From Variovorax paradoxus (GTDB lineage: Bacteria > Pseudomonadota > Gammaproteobacteria > Burkholderiales > Burkholderiaceae_C): 64,000 bases of DNA. A program made the position numbers and the translations under genes. Positions 7,641 to 16,986 of this stretch are shown here, in pieces; the first letter of the stretch is position 1, and every line of letters begins with the position of its first letter. The notes beneath the pieces are model-generated. The model did not search any database. It saw nothing but the letters and a program-made list of their open reading frames with translations, and was not told the origin of the DNA. The stretch is taken from NCBI RefSeq assembly GCF_902712855.1, contig NZ_LR743507.1, positions 186,001 to 250,000 of the forward strand, read 5' to 3'.

Positions 7641-8663
7641 ATGCACGACACCACCCCGAAGCCCACCAGAACCTTCGCCCGGCTGATCGCCGCGGCCGCT
7701 GTCGTTCTCGGCGCGGCAACCGCCACCGCGACAGCCGCGGCGGCCGATGCCTTTCCCTCGAAGCCGGTGACGATGCTCGTCGCCTTTCCGCCAGGCGGGC
7801 CGGCCGATGTGCTGGCCCGTGCCATGCAGCCGACCATGGCGCGCGTGCTGGGCCAGCCCTTCATCATCGAGAACCTGCCGGGCGCAGGCGGCGCACTGGC
7901 GGTGCAGCGCATGCTGTCGCGGCCGGCCGACGGCTACACGCTGATCATGGGTTCGCCGAACGAGGCCATCCTGGCACCGCTGTCGAATGCATCGGCGAAG
8001 TACAAGCCCGAGGAACTGGCACTGCTGGCGCCGATCTCGACGCACCCGCTGGTGGTGATGGCGCGCACCGACCTGCCCTACAACTCGCTCGAGCAGGTGA
8101 TCGCCGCGGGCAAGTCCAACGGCGGCCAGAGCCTCACCTTCGGCAGCCCGGGGCACGGCTCGATGTACCACATCGTCTCCGAATACATCGCGCAGAGCAC
8201 CGGCGCCAGGCTGCTGCACGTGCCCTACAAGGGCGCCACGCCCATGATGCAGGACCTGGCCGGCCGGCAGATCGACATCACGATCCTGCCGAATCTCGGC
8301 GCCTCCACGCAGCTGCTGGAGACGCACAAGATCAAGGCGCTGGACGTGCTCGACACGCAGCGCATGCGCACGCTGCCCGGCGTGCCCGCCATCGCCGAGA
8401 GCCAGCTGGCGCAGAAGAAGGAACTGGTCTACGCCGTGTGGCTGGGCGTGATGGCCCGCGCCGGCCTGCCGGCCGACCGGGCCCGCGTGCTCATGGAAGC
8501 CTCGCAGCAGGCCATCCAGTCGCCCGAGATGACGCGGGCGCTCGAACTCTCGGGCGTGCAGGCCATGAAGCCGCAGACGCTGGAGGTGTCGGCCGCGTTC
8601 TACGCGCAGGAGACCGACCGCTTCAGGAAGATGGCGCGCTCGATCCAGCTCACGCCGCAGTGA
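7641..8663 (+). CDS. Bug-family tripartite tricarboxylate transporter receptor
   Basis: Periplasmic solute receptor of the Bug/TctC family, 340 residues. ATG at 7641 after AGAGGA. A signal peptide (about 1-36) is followed by the family opening FPSKPVTMLVAFPPGGPADVLARAM, then IIENLPGAGGALAVQRM, a PADGYTL motif and VPYKGATPMMQDL. No TctA/TctB membrane genes are adjacent, which is usual for the expanded Bug families of Burkholderiales. It sits 34 bp before an M81 (MlrC) gene, so receptor and enzyme probably handle the same organic acid, amide or peptide-like compound. Confidence 0.9.
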   Translation: MHDTTPKPTRTFARLIAAAAVVLGAATATATAAAADAFPSKPVTMLVAFPPGGPADVLARAMQPTMARVLGQPFIIENLPGAGGALAVQRMLSRPADGYTLIMGSPNEAILAPLSNASAKYKPEELALLAPISTHPLVVMARTDLPYNSLEQVIAAGKSNGGQSLTFGSPGHGSMYHIVSEYIAQSTGARLLHVPYKGATPMMQDLAGRQIDITILPNLGASTQLLETHKIKALDVLDTQRMRTLPGVPAIAESQLAQKKELVYAVWLGVMARAGLPADRARVLMEASQQAIQSPEMTRALELSGVQAMKPQTLEVSAAFYAQETDRFRKMARSIQLTPQ

Positions 8664-8697
8664 TTGCAACCTCCAGCACGAACGAAGAAAGCCATCA

Positions 8698-10203
8698 GTG
8701 AACATCCTTGTTGCCGGTTTCCAGCACGAGACCAACACCTTCGCGCCCACCATGGCCTCGTACGACAGCTTCGTGCGCGGCGAGGACTTCCCCGGCCTGG
8801 TGCGCGGCGAAGCGGTGCTCGGCCTGCTCAACGTGAACCTGCCGGCCGCCGGCTTCATCAACTTCGTGCGCGAGCGCGGCCACGAGGTCACGCCCGTGAT
8901 CTGGGCCGGTGCCGGCGCGTCGGCGCACGTGACCACCGACGCCTACGAGCGCATCGCGGGCGAGATCGTCGAAGCGGCGAAGACGCAGCATTGCGACGCC
9001 ATCTACCTCGACCTGCACGGCGCGATGGTGGCGCAGCACCTGGACGACGGCGAAGGCGAGCTGCTCTCGCGCCTGCGCGCGGTGGTCGAGCCGGGCATGA
9101 AGATCGTCGTCTCGCTCGACTCGCACGCCAACGTGACGCAGCAGATCCTGTCGCTCGCCGACGGCGTGGTGGCCTACCGCACCTACCCGCACATCGACAT
9201 GGCCGACACCGGCCGGCGCGCCGGCGAACTGCTGCTGGCGCTGATGGCTTCCGGCCGGCCCGCGCACCTCGTCGCCAGGCGCGTGCCCTTCCTGATCCCG
9301 GTCAACAGCATGTCGACCATGATGCAGCCGGCACGCGGCGTGTACGACCTGCTCGAGGAGCTCGAGCCGCGGGTGCTGTCGCTGTCGTTCGCCCCGGGCT
9401 TTCCGGCAGCCGACTTCGCCGGTTGCGGGCCGGTGGTCTGGGGCTATGCCTTCGACGCGGCCGAGGCCGAGCGTGCGGTGCAGGCGCTGTTCGACCGCGT
9501 GTGCGAGCCCGAGGACCAGTGGGCGGTGCAGTTCGAGTCGCCCGATCCGGCCGTGCGGCATGCCATGCGCGTGGCGCGCACCGCGAGCAAGCCGGTGATC
9601 ATCGCGGACACGCAGGACAACCCCGGCGTCGGCGGCGACTCGAACACCACCGGCATGCTGCGCGCGCTGCTCGCGCTCGATGCGCAGGACGCGGCCATCG
9701 GCCTCATCTGCGATCCGGCAGCGGCCGCCGCCGCGCACGAGGCCGGCGTGGGCGCAACCATCGACATCGCGCTCGGCGGCTGCCCGCAGGTCGAGGGCGA
9801 CGCACCGTTGCGCGGCCACTTCGTGGTGGAGGCGCTGTCGGACGGCAGATTCGTCTACGGCGGTCCGATGATGAACGGCAAGGCCAGCGACCTCGGCCGC
9901 ATGGCGCGCCTGCGCATCGGCGGCGTGCGCATCGCGGTGAGTTCGGCCAAGGCGCAGCTGCTCGACCGCAACATGTACCGTACGGTGGGCATCGAGCCGT
10001 CGGAGATGAAGATTTTGGTGAACAAGAGCTCGGTGCACTTCCGCGCCGATTTCGCGGCCATCGCGCAGGAGATCCTCGTGGTGCGCGCACCGGGCCCGTT
10101 CATTGCCGATCCGGCCGAGCTTCCGTGGACCAAGCTGGCCCGGGGCATGCGGCTCAGGCCGAACGGCCCGGCCTTCGAGGGGGCTACAGAGACCCTTCGG
10201 TGA
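8698..10203 (+). CDS. M81-family metallopeptidase (MlrC-like)
   Basis: Zinc enzyme of the MlrC/M81 family, 501 residues, with the usual N-terminal DUF1485 and C-terminal MlrC parts. GTG at 8698 gives MNILVAGFQHETNTFAP, the family signature. Probable metal ligands are visible in YLDLHGAM, SLDSHANVTQ and YRTYPHIDMADTG. The founding member hydrolyses linearised microcystin, but most homologues act on unknown small amide or peptide substrates. Cytoplasmic, no signal peptide. It follows the Bug receptor in one operon, and its last 20 bp overlap the convergent secreted-protein gene. Confidence 0.88.
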   Translation: MNILVAGFQHETNTFAPTMASYDSFVRGEDFPGLVRGEAVLGLLNVNLPAAGFINFVRERGHEVTPVIWAGAGASAHVTTDAYERIAGEIVEAAKTQHCDAIYLDLHGAMVAQHLDDGEGELLSRLRAVVEPGMKIVVSLDSHANVTQQILSLADGVVAYRTYPHIDMADTGRRAGELLLALMASGRPAHLVARRVPFLIPVNSMSTMMQPARGVYDLLEELEPRVLSLSFAPGFPAADFAGCGPVVWGYAFDAAEAERAVQALFDRVCEPEDQWAVQFESPDPAVRHAMRVARTASKPVIIADTQDNPGVGGDSNTTGMLRALLALDAQDAAIGLICDPAAAAAAHEAGVGATIDIALGGCPQVEGDAPLRGHFVVEALSDGRFVYGGPMMNGKASDLGRMARLRIGGVRIAVSSAKAQLLDRNMYRTVGIEPSEMKILVNKSSVHFRADFAAIAQEILVVRAPGPFIADPAELPWTKLARGMRLRPNGPAFEGATETLR

Positions 10204-10567
10204 CGCCGCGCGCGGCGGTCGCGCGCGCCTGCGCACGCACCGCGGCACGGTCGACCGTGCTGCCGGCGAGCCGCTCGACGCCGGCACCGGCGGCATCGCC
10301 GTAGAGGTTGCCGGCACGCGCAGCGGCGAAGGCCTGGGCACGCACGCCGGCGCGGTCGGCATCGCGCACGAGCGGCGGTGCCACGCCGGCAAGGGCGCCT
10401 TCGCGGTACGGGTCGTCGCCATGGGCGGCGACGACCGCCTGGGCGCGCACGTCGGCACGGCTGGCCGACGAATCGAACTGCAGCACGCCCTGGTACTGCT
10501 CCGCGTGGGCGCCCGCGGCGAACAGCGTGGCGAGGGCAACGGCGGTGAGGAGTCTGGAGGTTTTCAT
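10184..10567 (-). CDS. Secreted alanine-rich protein with VRAQA repeats
   Basis: I do not recognise a named family. ATG at 10567 after AAGGA gives a clear signal peptide (MKTSRLLTAVALATLFAAGA ending HAE). The 127-residue precursor has a mature part with three spaced copies of an RA-x-VRAQA motif, near residues 36, 67 and 108. The first two are each followed by alanine-rich sequence and a Y-containing segment (DPYREGALAG, NLYGDAAGAG). The motif loosely recalls the TRAEVRAEL core of DUF4148 proteins of Burkholderiales; that link is inference. It is convergent with, and overlaps by 20 bp, the M81 gene. Confidence 0.7.
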   Translation of the reverse strand: MKTSRLLTAVALATLFAAGAHAEQYQGVLQFDSSASRADVRAQAVVAAHGDDPYREGALAGVAPPLVRDADRAGVRAQAFAAARAGNLYGDAAGAGVERLAGSTVDRAAVRAQARATAARGVTEGSL

Positions 10568-10790
10568 GATGGTTCCTTTCGGGTTTCGGTTGGACGTTGA
10601 AAGAGATGCGGAGCGCGATCTGCGCCTCGAACCGGGCGGAGGTCCCCGGTCACGGACCCATTCTTCGGCCAGTCCCCCGCGCACGGCGCATTGCGCGTAT
10701 GCGCGTGTATCCGGGGCGGGTTTCATGACAATGGATTTCATTGGCGTCCCCTTTTTCCGGCACTCGGGCGGCGAGCGCGGGCCGGCAGCC

Positions 10791-11531
10791 TCAGTGGCGC
10801 GTCTCGACCGCGGACGCGAGCACGTAGCCCTCGCTGCGCACGGTCTTGATGTAGCGCGGCACGCGCGCGTCGTCGCGCAGGTGCTGGCGCAGCCGGCTCA
10901 CGAGCAGGTCGACCGAACGCTCGAACAGCTCCGCCTCGCGGCCCTGCGTGAGGTTCAGCAGCTGGTCGCGGCTCAGCACCTTCTGCGGATGGTCGAGGAA
11001 CACGCGCAGCAGCCGGTACTCCGCGCCGCTGAGCGGCACCGGCGCGCCCGCGCTGTCGAGCAGGTTGCGCGCGGTGGTGTCGACCTGCCATTCGCCGAAG
11101 GCCAGCCGCGATGCCGACTCGCTGGCGCGCATGTTGGGCGGCAGCATGCGCGTGCGCCGCATCACGGCACGCAGGCGCGCCAGCAGCTCGCGCGCCGAGA
11201 AGGGCTTGGCAAGGTAGTCGTCGGCGCCCATCTCGAGGCCGAGGATGCGGTCGGCCTCCTCGCTGCGCGCGGTCAGCATGACGATCGGCGTGGCCTTGTG
11301 CCGGCCACTGCGCAGGTCGCGGCACAGCGCGAGGCCGTCCTCGCCCGGCAGCATGAGGTCCAGCACGATCAGGTCGAACGGGCCCGACGCGTCGAGCGCG
11401 GCGCGCATGTGCCGCCCCGTCGGCGCGGTGGCCACGCGCAGGCCGTTCTTCTCGAGGTAGGCGCCGAGGAGCTCGCGGATCTCGCGGTCGTCGTCGACGA
11501 TGAGGATGTGCTCGGCGGTTCTGGTCGTCAT
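10791..11531 (-). CDS. OmpR/PhoB-family response regulator
   Basis: DNA-binding response regulator of 246 residues with a receiver (about 8-120; acidic pocket IVDDDRE, phospho-acceptor in LIVLDLMLPGEDG, lysine in LAKPFSARELL) and an OmpR-type winged helix (about 140-240; LSGAEYRLLRVFLDHPQKVLS and TVRSEGYVL). ATG at 11531. It is an orphan next to other signalling genes and divergent from the giant kinase protein. The small histidine kinase at 18319 is a candidate partner, but nothing in sequence proves it. Confidence 0.92.
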   Translation of the reverse strand: MTTRTAEHILIVDDDREIRELLGAYLEKNGLRVATAPTGRHMRAALDASGPFDLIVLDLMLPGEDGLALCRDLRSGRHKATPIVMLTARSEEADRILGLEMGADDYLAKPFSARELLARLRAVMRRTRMLPPNMRASESASRLAFGEWQVDTTARNLLDSAGAPVPLSGAEYRLLRVFLDHPQKVLSRDQLLNLTQGREAELFERSVDLLVSRLRQHLRDDARVPRYIKTVRSEGYVLASAVETRH

Positions 11532-11620
11532 GTCTGCGCTCCGAAGCTGCGGTTTTTCCGATGGCTCCCATCAGATCACCGCACCGCCGGCAGCGGAATT
11601 GAACCTAGGTGCAGGCGCCG

Positions 11621-11636
11621 CCATACGGAGGTATGG
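11621..11636. promoter_or_regulatory. Palindrome upstream of the giant kinase gene
   Basis: Perfect dyad CCATAC-GGAG-GTATGG, 72 bp before the ATG at 11708 and 90 bp before the divergent OmpR-type gene. Related CATAC/GTATG-type elements precede the two receiver genes at 16987 and 17771, which suggests a shared regulator, perhaps the FixJ-type protein encoded here. Confidence 0.55.
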
Positions 11637-11707
11637 GTGGGCTTGCACGGCCGCCATAATCCGGGCGCTTGTTGCCCCGCCATCGCGGCCCGTCCCGCCC
11701 CCTGCGC

Positions 11708-14700
11708 ATGATCGATCTCTCCACCCGTCGCCTTGTCGAACTGAACGCGGGCACGCCGCGCCTGCACCGCGCCGTCGCGGCCGACGCGCCCTCCGTGCTG
11801 GTCGCCGGCCGCGGCAATGCCACGCCCGCGGCGCTGGCGGCGCTGCAGCGCGAATACGCATTCCGCACGGCGCTGCACGACGCCTGGTCCGCCGTGCCCC
11901 AGGCGCTGCTGCCGCACGGCGACGGCGCTCTGCTGGTGCTCGGCGATCCGGGCGGTGAGCCGCTGCTGCGCGCCGGAGCGCAACCCCAGGGGCCGGAGGA
12001 ATTCTTGTCGGTCGCCATCGGCCTGGCCAGCGCGGTGGCCGCGATGCACGCGGCCGGCGTGGTGCACCGCGCGCTCACGCCGCAGCGCTTCCTGCTGGAT
12101 GCTGATGGCCGCGCATGGCTGACGGGCTTCGGCTTCGCCGAGCGCCTGGACGTCGACGGCAGCGCGCCGCCGGATGCGGGGCTGGAATGGGACGAGAGCA
12201 GCTTCGTCTACATGGCGCCGGAGCTCGGCGGACGCATGAACGTGCGCATCGACGAACGCACCGACCTCTACGCGCTGGGCTGCATCTTCTACGAGCTGCT
12301 GGTCGGCACGCCGCCGTTCGAGGGCGCCGACGCCGCCGCGCGCGTGCACGCCCACGCCACGCACCGCCCGCGTCCGCCGAGCGAGGCGGCGTATGTGCCG
12401 GAGCAGTTTTCGCAGCTCACGATGAAGCTGCTCGAGAAAGCACCGGAGCAGCGCTACGCCGACGCCGCCGGCGTACTCGCCGACCTGCGCCGCTGCGAGG
12501 AGCTGCAGCTGCGCCACGGCCACATCCCGCCGTTCGCGCTCGACAGCCGCGCCGCGCTGCAGCGCCTGCACCGCGTGGACCGCGTGCTCGGGCGCGAGCA
12601 GGAGCTCGGCGCGCTGCTGGCGCTGTACCGCGCGGTCGCGGGCGGCACGGGCGTGGCCCGCGCGCGCGTGGCCTGGGTCTCGGGCCACTCGGGCATCGGC
12701 AAGTCGATGCTGCTGCAGGAGGCGGTGACGCGCATGCAGTGCGTGGGCCATCCGCTGCTGGCCGCCAGCAAGAGCGAGGAAGGCCGGCGCGGCACGCCCT
12801 ACGCGATCCTGGTGCAGGCGCTCGACCTGCTCCTGCAGTACGTGCTGGGCCGCCCGGACGAGGAATTCGCCTTCTGGCGCGAGCGCATCCGCGCGGCCAC
12901 CGCGCCGATGGGCCGCACGCTGGCGGCGCTGCTGCCGGCGCTGACGGTCGTGCTCGGCCCCCAGCCGGACGCGCCCGAGGCGCCAGACACCGCGCCCGCG
13001 CTGGAGCGCGAACGCCTGCTGCAGGCGATGGCGCGTCTCCTTGCCTGCTTCGCGACCACCGAACGTCCGCTGGTGCTGCTGCTGGACGACCTGCAATGGG
13101 CCGACGTCGGCACGCTGCAGGTTCTGGAGCGCCTGCTGCACCAGCACGCCGACGTGCCGCTGCTGCTGGTGGGCGCGTTCCGCTCGAAGGAGGTCGGCGA
13201 CGACCATCCGCTGCGCGCCGGCCGGCTGGCCCAGGTGCCCGCATCGGTGAACATCGAGCTCGGACCGCTCGACGAACAGGCCCTGCGCGAACTGCTCGCG
13301 CGCGCGCTGCACCGCGACGCCGACCCCGCGCTCGACGCGGGCGCGGACGCCGAGGCGCTCGGCCCGCTGGCCGAGGCCATCGGCCGGCGGACCGAGCGCA
13401 ATCCGTTCTTCGTGCATCACCTGCTGCGCCTGCTGGCCGACGACGGCCTGCTCGCATACGACGCCGACACCGCCGCCTGGCGCTGGAACCTCGAGCGCAT
13501 CGCGGACCATCGCGGCGTGGACAACGTGGTGGAGCTGCTGACGCGCCGGCTCGAGCAGTTGCCGGCGGCCTCTCGCTCGGTGCTCCGGCTGCTGGCCTGC
13601 ATGGGCCATCGCGCATCGCGGCAGGCGCTCGCGGTTGCCGCCGGGCTGTCCGACGCGGAGGCCACGCGCGAGCTGCGCGCCGCGCTCGACGCCGGCTGCA
13701 TCTACCGCGAGGGGCGCGACTGGGTGTTCTGGCATGACCGCATCCGCGAGGCGGCCTACGCGTCGATCCCCGAGGCGGAGCGCGCGCCGCTGCACCTGGC
13801 GATCGCGCGCCGGCAGCTGGCGCACAGCGACGCGCAGGCCGACGTGTTCGCGATGGCCGCGCAGGCCAATCTCGCGCGCCCGGTGGTCCATGGGCGCGAC
13901 GAGCGCCGCGCCTTCGCGCGCCTGAACCTCGATGCCGGCCGCCAGGCCAAGGCCGCCACCGCGCACCATTCCGCGCTGGCCTTCTTCCGCGCGGCGCTCG
14001 ACTTCCTCGGCGACGATTCGGGCGACGAGGAGGGCCTCGCCACCCGCAAGCTGTGCGGCGAGGCGGAGTTCATGACGGGTGCGCTCGAAGCGGCCGAGGC
14101 GCGGCTGTCGGCGCTGGAGGCCGTGGCGGGCGACGGCATCTTCGGCGCCGACCTGGCGCGGCTGCGCGCCGCGCTCTACACGACGCTGGGGCGCTTCGAC
14201 CTGGCGCTCGAGGTGGGGCTGGCCTTCGTGCGGAAGCTCGATCTCCATGTGCCGTTGCGCCCCACCGACGCCGACGTGGACCGCGAATATGCGCGCCTGA
14301 AGCTCTGGCTGGACCGCCACGGCATCGGCAGCATGCGCGCCCTGCCCAGCGTGACGGACCCGCTGCGCATGGCGATCACCGACATCTTCGCGGACCTGAT
14401 TCCGCCCGCGCTGTACACCGACCCGAACCTGGTCGACATGATCCTGCTGTCGCAGGCCAACCTGTCGATCGAACGCGGACTGTCCGACGCCACGGCGAAC
14501 GCCTTTGCCTGCATGACGCAGATCTGCGGCTCGCGCTACGGCGACTACGCCACCGCGCACGCCTTCGGCGAGCTGGCGCTGTACCTGGCCGACGAGCGCG
14601 GGCTTTCCAAGTACCGCAGCCGCATCTACATGACCTTCGGCACGCTGGTCGTGCCGTGGGCGATGCCGGCCCGCGCGGCGCGCGACTACATCCATCGCGC

Positions 14701-16840
14701 CTACGACGTCGCGGTGGAGAACGGCGACCACACCTTCGCGATCTACTGCGGCCGCAACGAGGCCACCGGCATGCTGTTCGCCGGCGAGTTCCTGGACGAC
14801 GTGCGCAGCACCGTCTCGCGCGGCCTGGCGGTGGCGCGCGAAGCGAACTTCCAGCTGGTGATCGACGCGCTGCTGGCGCAGTGGGAGCTGCTGTCCCGCC
14901 TGACCGACGCACCGCCCGACCCGGCGGCCGAGACGCTGCGCGCGCCGGTCGAAGGCGCGCCGGCCACGCTGGTGGACTTCGCCTACTGGGTGTACCGGCT
15001 GCAGGCCGGCGTGCTGTTCGGCGACCTGCCCGCGGCGCTGGAGGCGCGGCGCCGCGCCGAGGCCTGCGTCATGGCGGCGCGCACCTTCGCGGAGAACGGC
15101 GACCTGCCCTTCTACGGCGCGCTGGCGCTGCTGGCGCTGCCCGAGCGCGACGCCGCGCAGCAGGCCGCGCTGATGCGCCATGTCGGGCAGCTCGAGGCCT
15201 GGGCGCGGGCATGCCCCGAGAACTTCGCGGCCCGGCACGCGCTGGTGCACGCCGAACTGGCGCGCGCCGACGGTCGCGTGCTGGAAGCCGGCGAAGCCTA
15301 CGTGAAGGCCGTCTCGCACGCGCGGCGGCACGGCTTCGCGCAGGTCGAGGCGCTGGCCGCCGAACTCACGGCGCGGTTCCAGGCGGAACGCGGCGACGAG
15401 GTGGGTTCGAACGCCTACCTGCGCCATGCGCGCGCCGCCTGGCAGCGCTGGGGCGCACCGGCCAAGGTGCGCGAGCTTCAGCAGCGCCACCCCGATGCGT
15501 TCGAGGCGGACGACTGGGCGCCGGCGGCCAGCCGGTTGCAGGAACTGGACGTGCAGGCGGTGCTGCGCATCTCGAACGCGCTGGCGAGCAACATCGTGCC
15601 GGCGCGGCTGGTCGAGACTCTGCTGCGCACCGCGCTGGAAAGCGCCGGCGCCGAACGTGGCGCGCTTGCGCTGCTGCGCGACGGCACGTGGCAGGTGCCG
15701 GCCCTCGCGCAGGTGGTGGGCGACGCGATCGAAGTGACGCACGAGGAAGCCGCCTTCAGCGCCGAGGTGCTGCCGGTGTCGCTGGTGCACACGGTGGCGC
15801 GGACGCAGGAACGCGTGGTGGTCGACGACGCGCGCGACGCGCCGGCCCATGCGCAGGACGACTACGTGCGGCGCCAGCGCCCGCGCTCGGTGCTGTGCGT
15901 GCCGCTGATGCGCTACGCCACGCTGGTGGGCGTGCTCTATCTCGAGAACAACCTGGCGGCCAAGGTCTTCACCTCGGCCAAGGCGGCGGTGCTGGAGGTG
16001 ATCGCCTCGCAGGCGGCCTTCGCGCTGGAGAACGCGCGGCTGTACGAGGACCTGTTCGCGCAGAACCAGCAGCGCGCGCGCGCAGAGGAACAGCTGCGCG
16101 CCGCGCTCGCCGAGCTCGGCCGGGCCAGCCGGCTGAAGGCCATGGGCGAGCTGGTGGCGACCATCGTGCACGAGGTCGGCCAGCCGATCGCGGCGGTCGA
16201 CACCTCCGCCAGTGCCGCGCTGCGCTGGCTGAACCGCAATCCGCCCGAGATCGGCGAGACGCGCGAGATGCTCGCCCACATCAGCCGCAGCGCGACGCGC
16301 GCCAGGGCGATCATCCAGAGCCTGCGTGCCAAGGCGCGCAAGGCCGAGCCGCAGTTCTCGCCGCTCGAGCTCGGCGAGGCGCTGCGCGAGGCCGTGACGC
16401 TGGTCGCCGGCCAGCTCGATGCGCTGCATGTCTCGCTCGAGGTGCGCGGCCTGGACGAGCTGGTGCTGGTGCACGGCGACCGCATCCAGCTTCAGCAGGT
16501 GGCGATCAACCTGCTCATGAACGGCGCCGAGTCGATGACGGCGCTGGCCGAAGGCCGGCCGCGCCGGCTGTTGCTGGCCTGCGAGCGCGCCGGCGACGCG
16601 CTGGTGCGCGTGACGGTGGACGACCACGGCAGCGGCATCGATCCGGACGTGGCCGAGCGCCTGCTCGAGCCGCTCTTCACCACCAAGGAGAACGGCATGG
16701 GCATGGGGCTGGCGATCTGCAAGTCGATCGTCGACGCGCATGGCGGCACGCTGGCGCTGGTGCCGCGGGAGGCCTCGGGCACGGTCGCCGGCACGCGCGC
16801 GAGCTTCACGCTGCCGCGCCTCGGGCGCGGGCCGGGCTGA
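11708..16840 (+). CDS. Trifunctional kinase-like / ATPase / GAF / sensor histidine kinase protein
   Basis: A 1,710-residue cytoplasmic signalling protein with no membrane segment. Residues 1-260 have a Ser/Thr-kinase fold with a degenerate active site: the HRD-type loop reads HRALTPQRFLL (catalytic Asp absent), the DFG position reads TGFGFAE, and no clear N-lobe lysine is seen, although the YMAPE and DLYALGCIFYELL segments remain. An AAA-type ATPase follows (Walker A GHSGIGKS near 326, Walker B LLLDDLQWAD), then a long helical-repeat region, a GAF domain (about 1290-1440) and a histidine kinase (H-box VHEVGQPIAAV with His near 1488, N-box NLLMNGAE, G-box MGMGLAICKSIVDAHGG). Start chosen at the ATG; the TTG at 11669 has no support. 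The FixJ-type regulator 146 bp downstream is the obvious partner. The input is unknown. Confidence 0.9.
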   Translation: MIDLSTRRLVELNAGTPRLHRAVAADAPSVLVAGRGNATPAALAALQREYAFRTALHDAWSAVPQALLPHGDGALLVLGDPGGEPLLRAGAQPQGPEEFLSVAIGLASAVAAMHAAGVVHRALTPQRFLLDADGRAWLTGFGFAERLDVDGSAPPDAGLEWDESSFVYMAPELGGRMNVRIDERTDLYALGCIFYELLVGTPPFEGADAAARVHAHATHRPRPPSEAAYVPEQFSQLTMKLLEKAPEQRYADAAGVLADLRRCEELQLRHGHIPPFALDSRAALQRLHRVDRVLGREQELGALLALYRAVAGGTGVARARVAWVSGHSGIGKSMLLQEAVTRMQCVGHPLLAASKSEEGRRGTPYAILVQALDLLLQYVLGRPDEEFAFWRERIRAATAPMGRTLAALLPALTVVLGPQPDAPEAPDTAPALERERLLQAMARLLACFATTERPLVLLLDDLQWADVGTLQVLERLLHQHADVPLLLVGAFRSKEVGDDHPLRAGRLAQVPASVNIELGPLDEQALRELLARALHRDADPALDAGADAEALGPLAEAIGRRTERNPFFVHHLLRLLADDGLLAYDADTAAWRWNLERIADHRGVDNVVELLTRRLEQLPAASRSVLRLLACMGHRASRQALAVAAGLSDAEATRELRAALDAGCIYREGRDWVFWHDRIREAAYASIPEAERAPLHLAIARRQLAHSDAQADVFAMAAQANLARPVVHGRDERRAFARLNLDAGRQAKAATAHHSALAFFRAALDFLGDDSGDEEGLATRKLCGEAEFMTGALEAAEARLSALEAVAGDGIFGADLARLRAALYTTLGRFDLALEVGLAFVRKLDLHVPLRPTDADVDREYARLKLWLDRHGIGSMRALPSVTDPLRMAITDIFADLIPPALYTDPNLVDMILLSQANLSIERGLSDATANAFACMTQICGSRYGDYATAHAFGELALYLADERGLSKYRSRIYMTFGTLVVPWAMPARAARDYIHRAYDVAVENGDHTFAIYCGRNEATGMLFAGEFLDDVRSTVSRGLAVAREANFQLVIDALLAQWELLSRLTDAPPDPAAETLRAPVEGAPATLVDFAYWVYRLQAGVLFGDLPAALEARRRAEACVMAARTFAENGDLPFYGALALLALPERDAAQQAALMRHVGQLEAWARACPENFAARHALVHAELARADGRVLEAGEAYVKAVSHARRHGFAQVEALAAELTARFQAERGDEVGSNAYLRHARAAWQRWGAPAKVRELQQRHPDAFEADDWAPAASRLQELDVQAVLRISNALASNIVPARLVETLLRTALESAGAERGALALLRDGTWQVPALAQVVGDAIEVTHEEAAFSAEVLPVSLVHTVARTQERVVVDDARDAPAHAQDDYVRRQRPRSVLCVPLMRYATLVGVLYLENNLAAKVFTSAKAAVLEVIASQAAFALENARLYEDLFAQNQQRARAEEQLRAALAELGRASRLKAMGELVATIVHEVGQPIAAVDTSASAALRWLNRNPPEIGETREMLAHISRSATRARAIIQSLRAKARKAEPQFSPLELGEALREAVTLVAGQLDALHVSLEVRGLDELVLVHGDRIQLQQVAINLLMNGAESMTALAEGRPRRLLLACERAGDALVRVTVDDHGSGIDPDVAERLLEPLFTTKENGMGMGLAICKSIVDAHGGTLALVPREASGTVAGTRASFTLPRLGRGPG

Positions 16841-16877
16841 GCGCGCGGGCGGGCGGACGGGCGGGCGACCACCCTAT

Positions 16878-16919
16878 CCATTCGTATGAGCGGCCCCCAT
16901 CTGCGTATGCGGCGAATGG
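16878..16919. promoter_or_regulatory. Repeated elements before the FixJ-type regulator
   Basis: An inverted repeat CCATTCG (16878-16884) / CGAATGG (16913-16919) encloses two direct CGTATG hexamers at 16883 and 16904, spaced exactly 21 bp, or two helical turns. The block ends 67 bp before the ATG at 16987. It resembles the dyads before the giant kinase and the lone receiver gene. Confidence 0.5.
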
Positions 16920-16986
16920 AACACTGTTGCGCCATCTGGTACCGTGCACGCCGTTCCTGCTCCCGTGCAAATCCGCGAACGCCGCA

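Noticed and set aside
11576..16741. A 1,721-residue open frame on the minus strand opposite the giant kinase
   Set aside because: It lacks recognisable domains and has an Arg/His/Gln/Ala-rich composition typical of antisense frames in GC-rich DNA. The plus-strand protein has intact kinase, ATPase, GAF and histidine kinase motifs.
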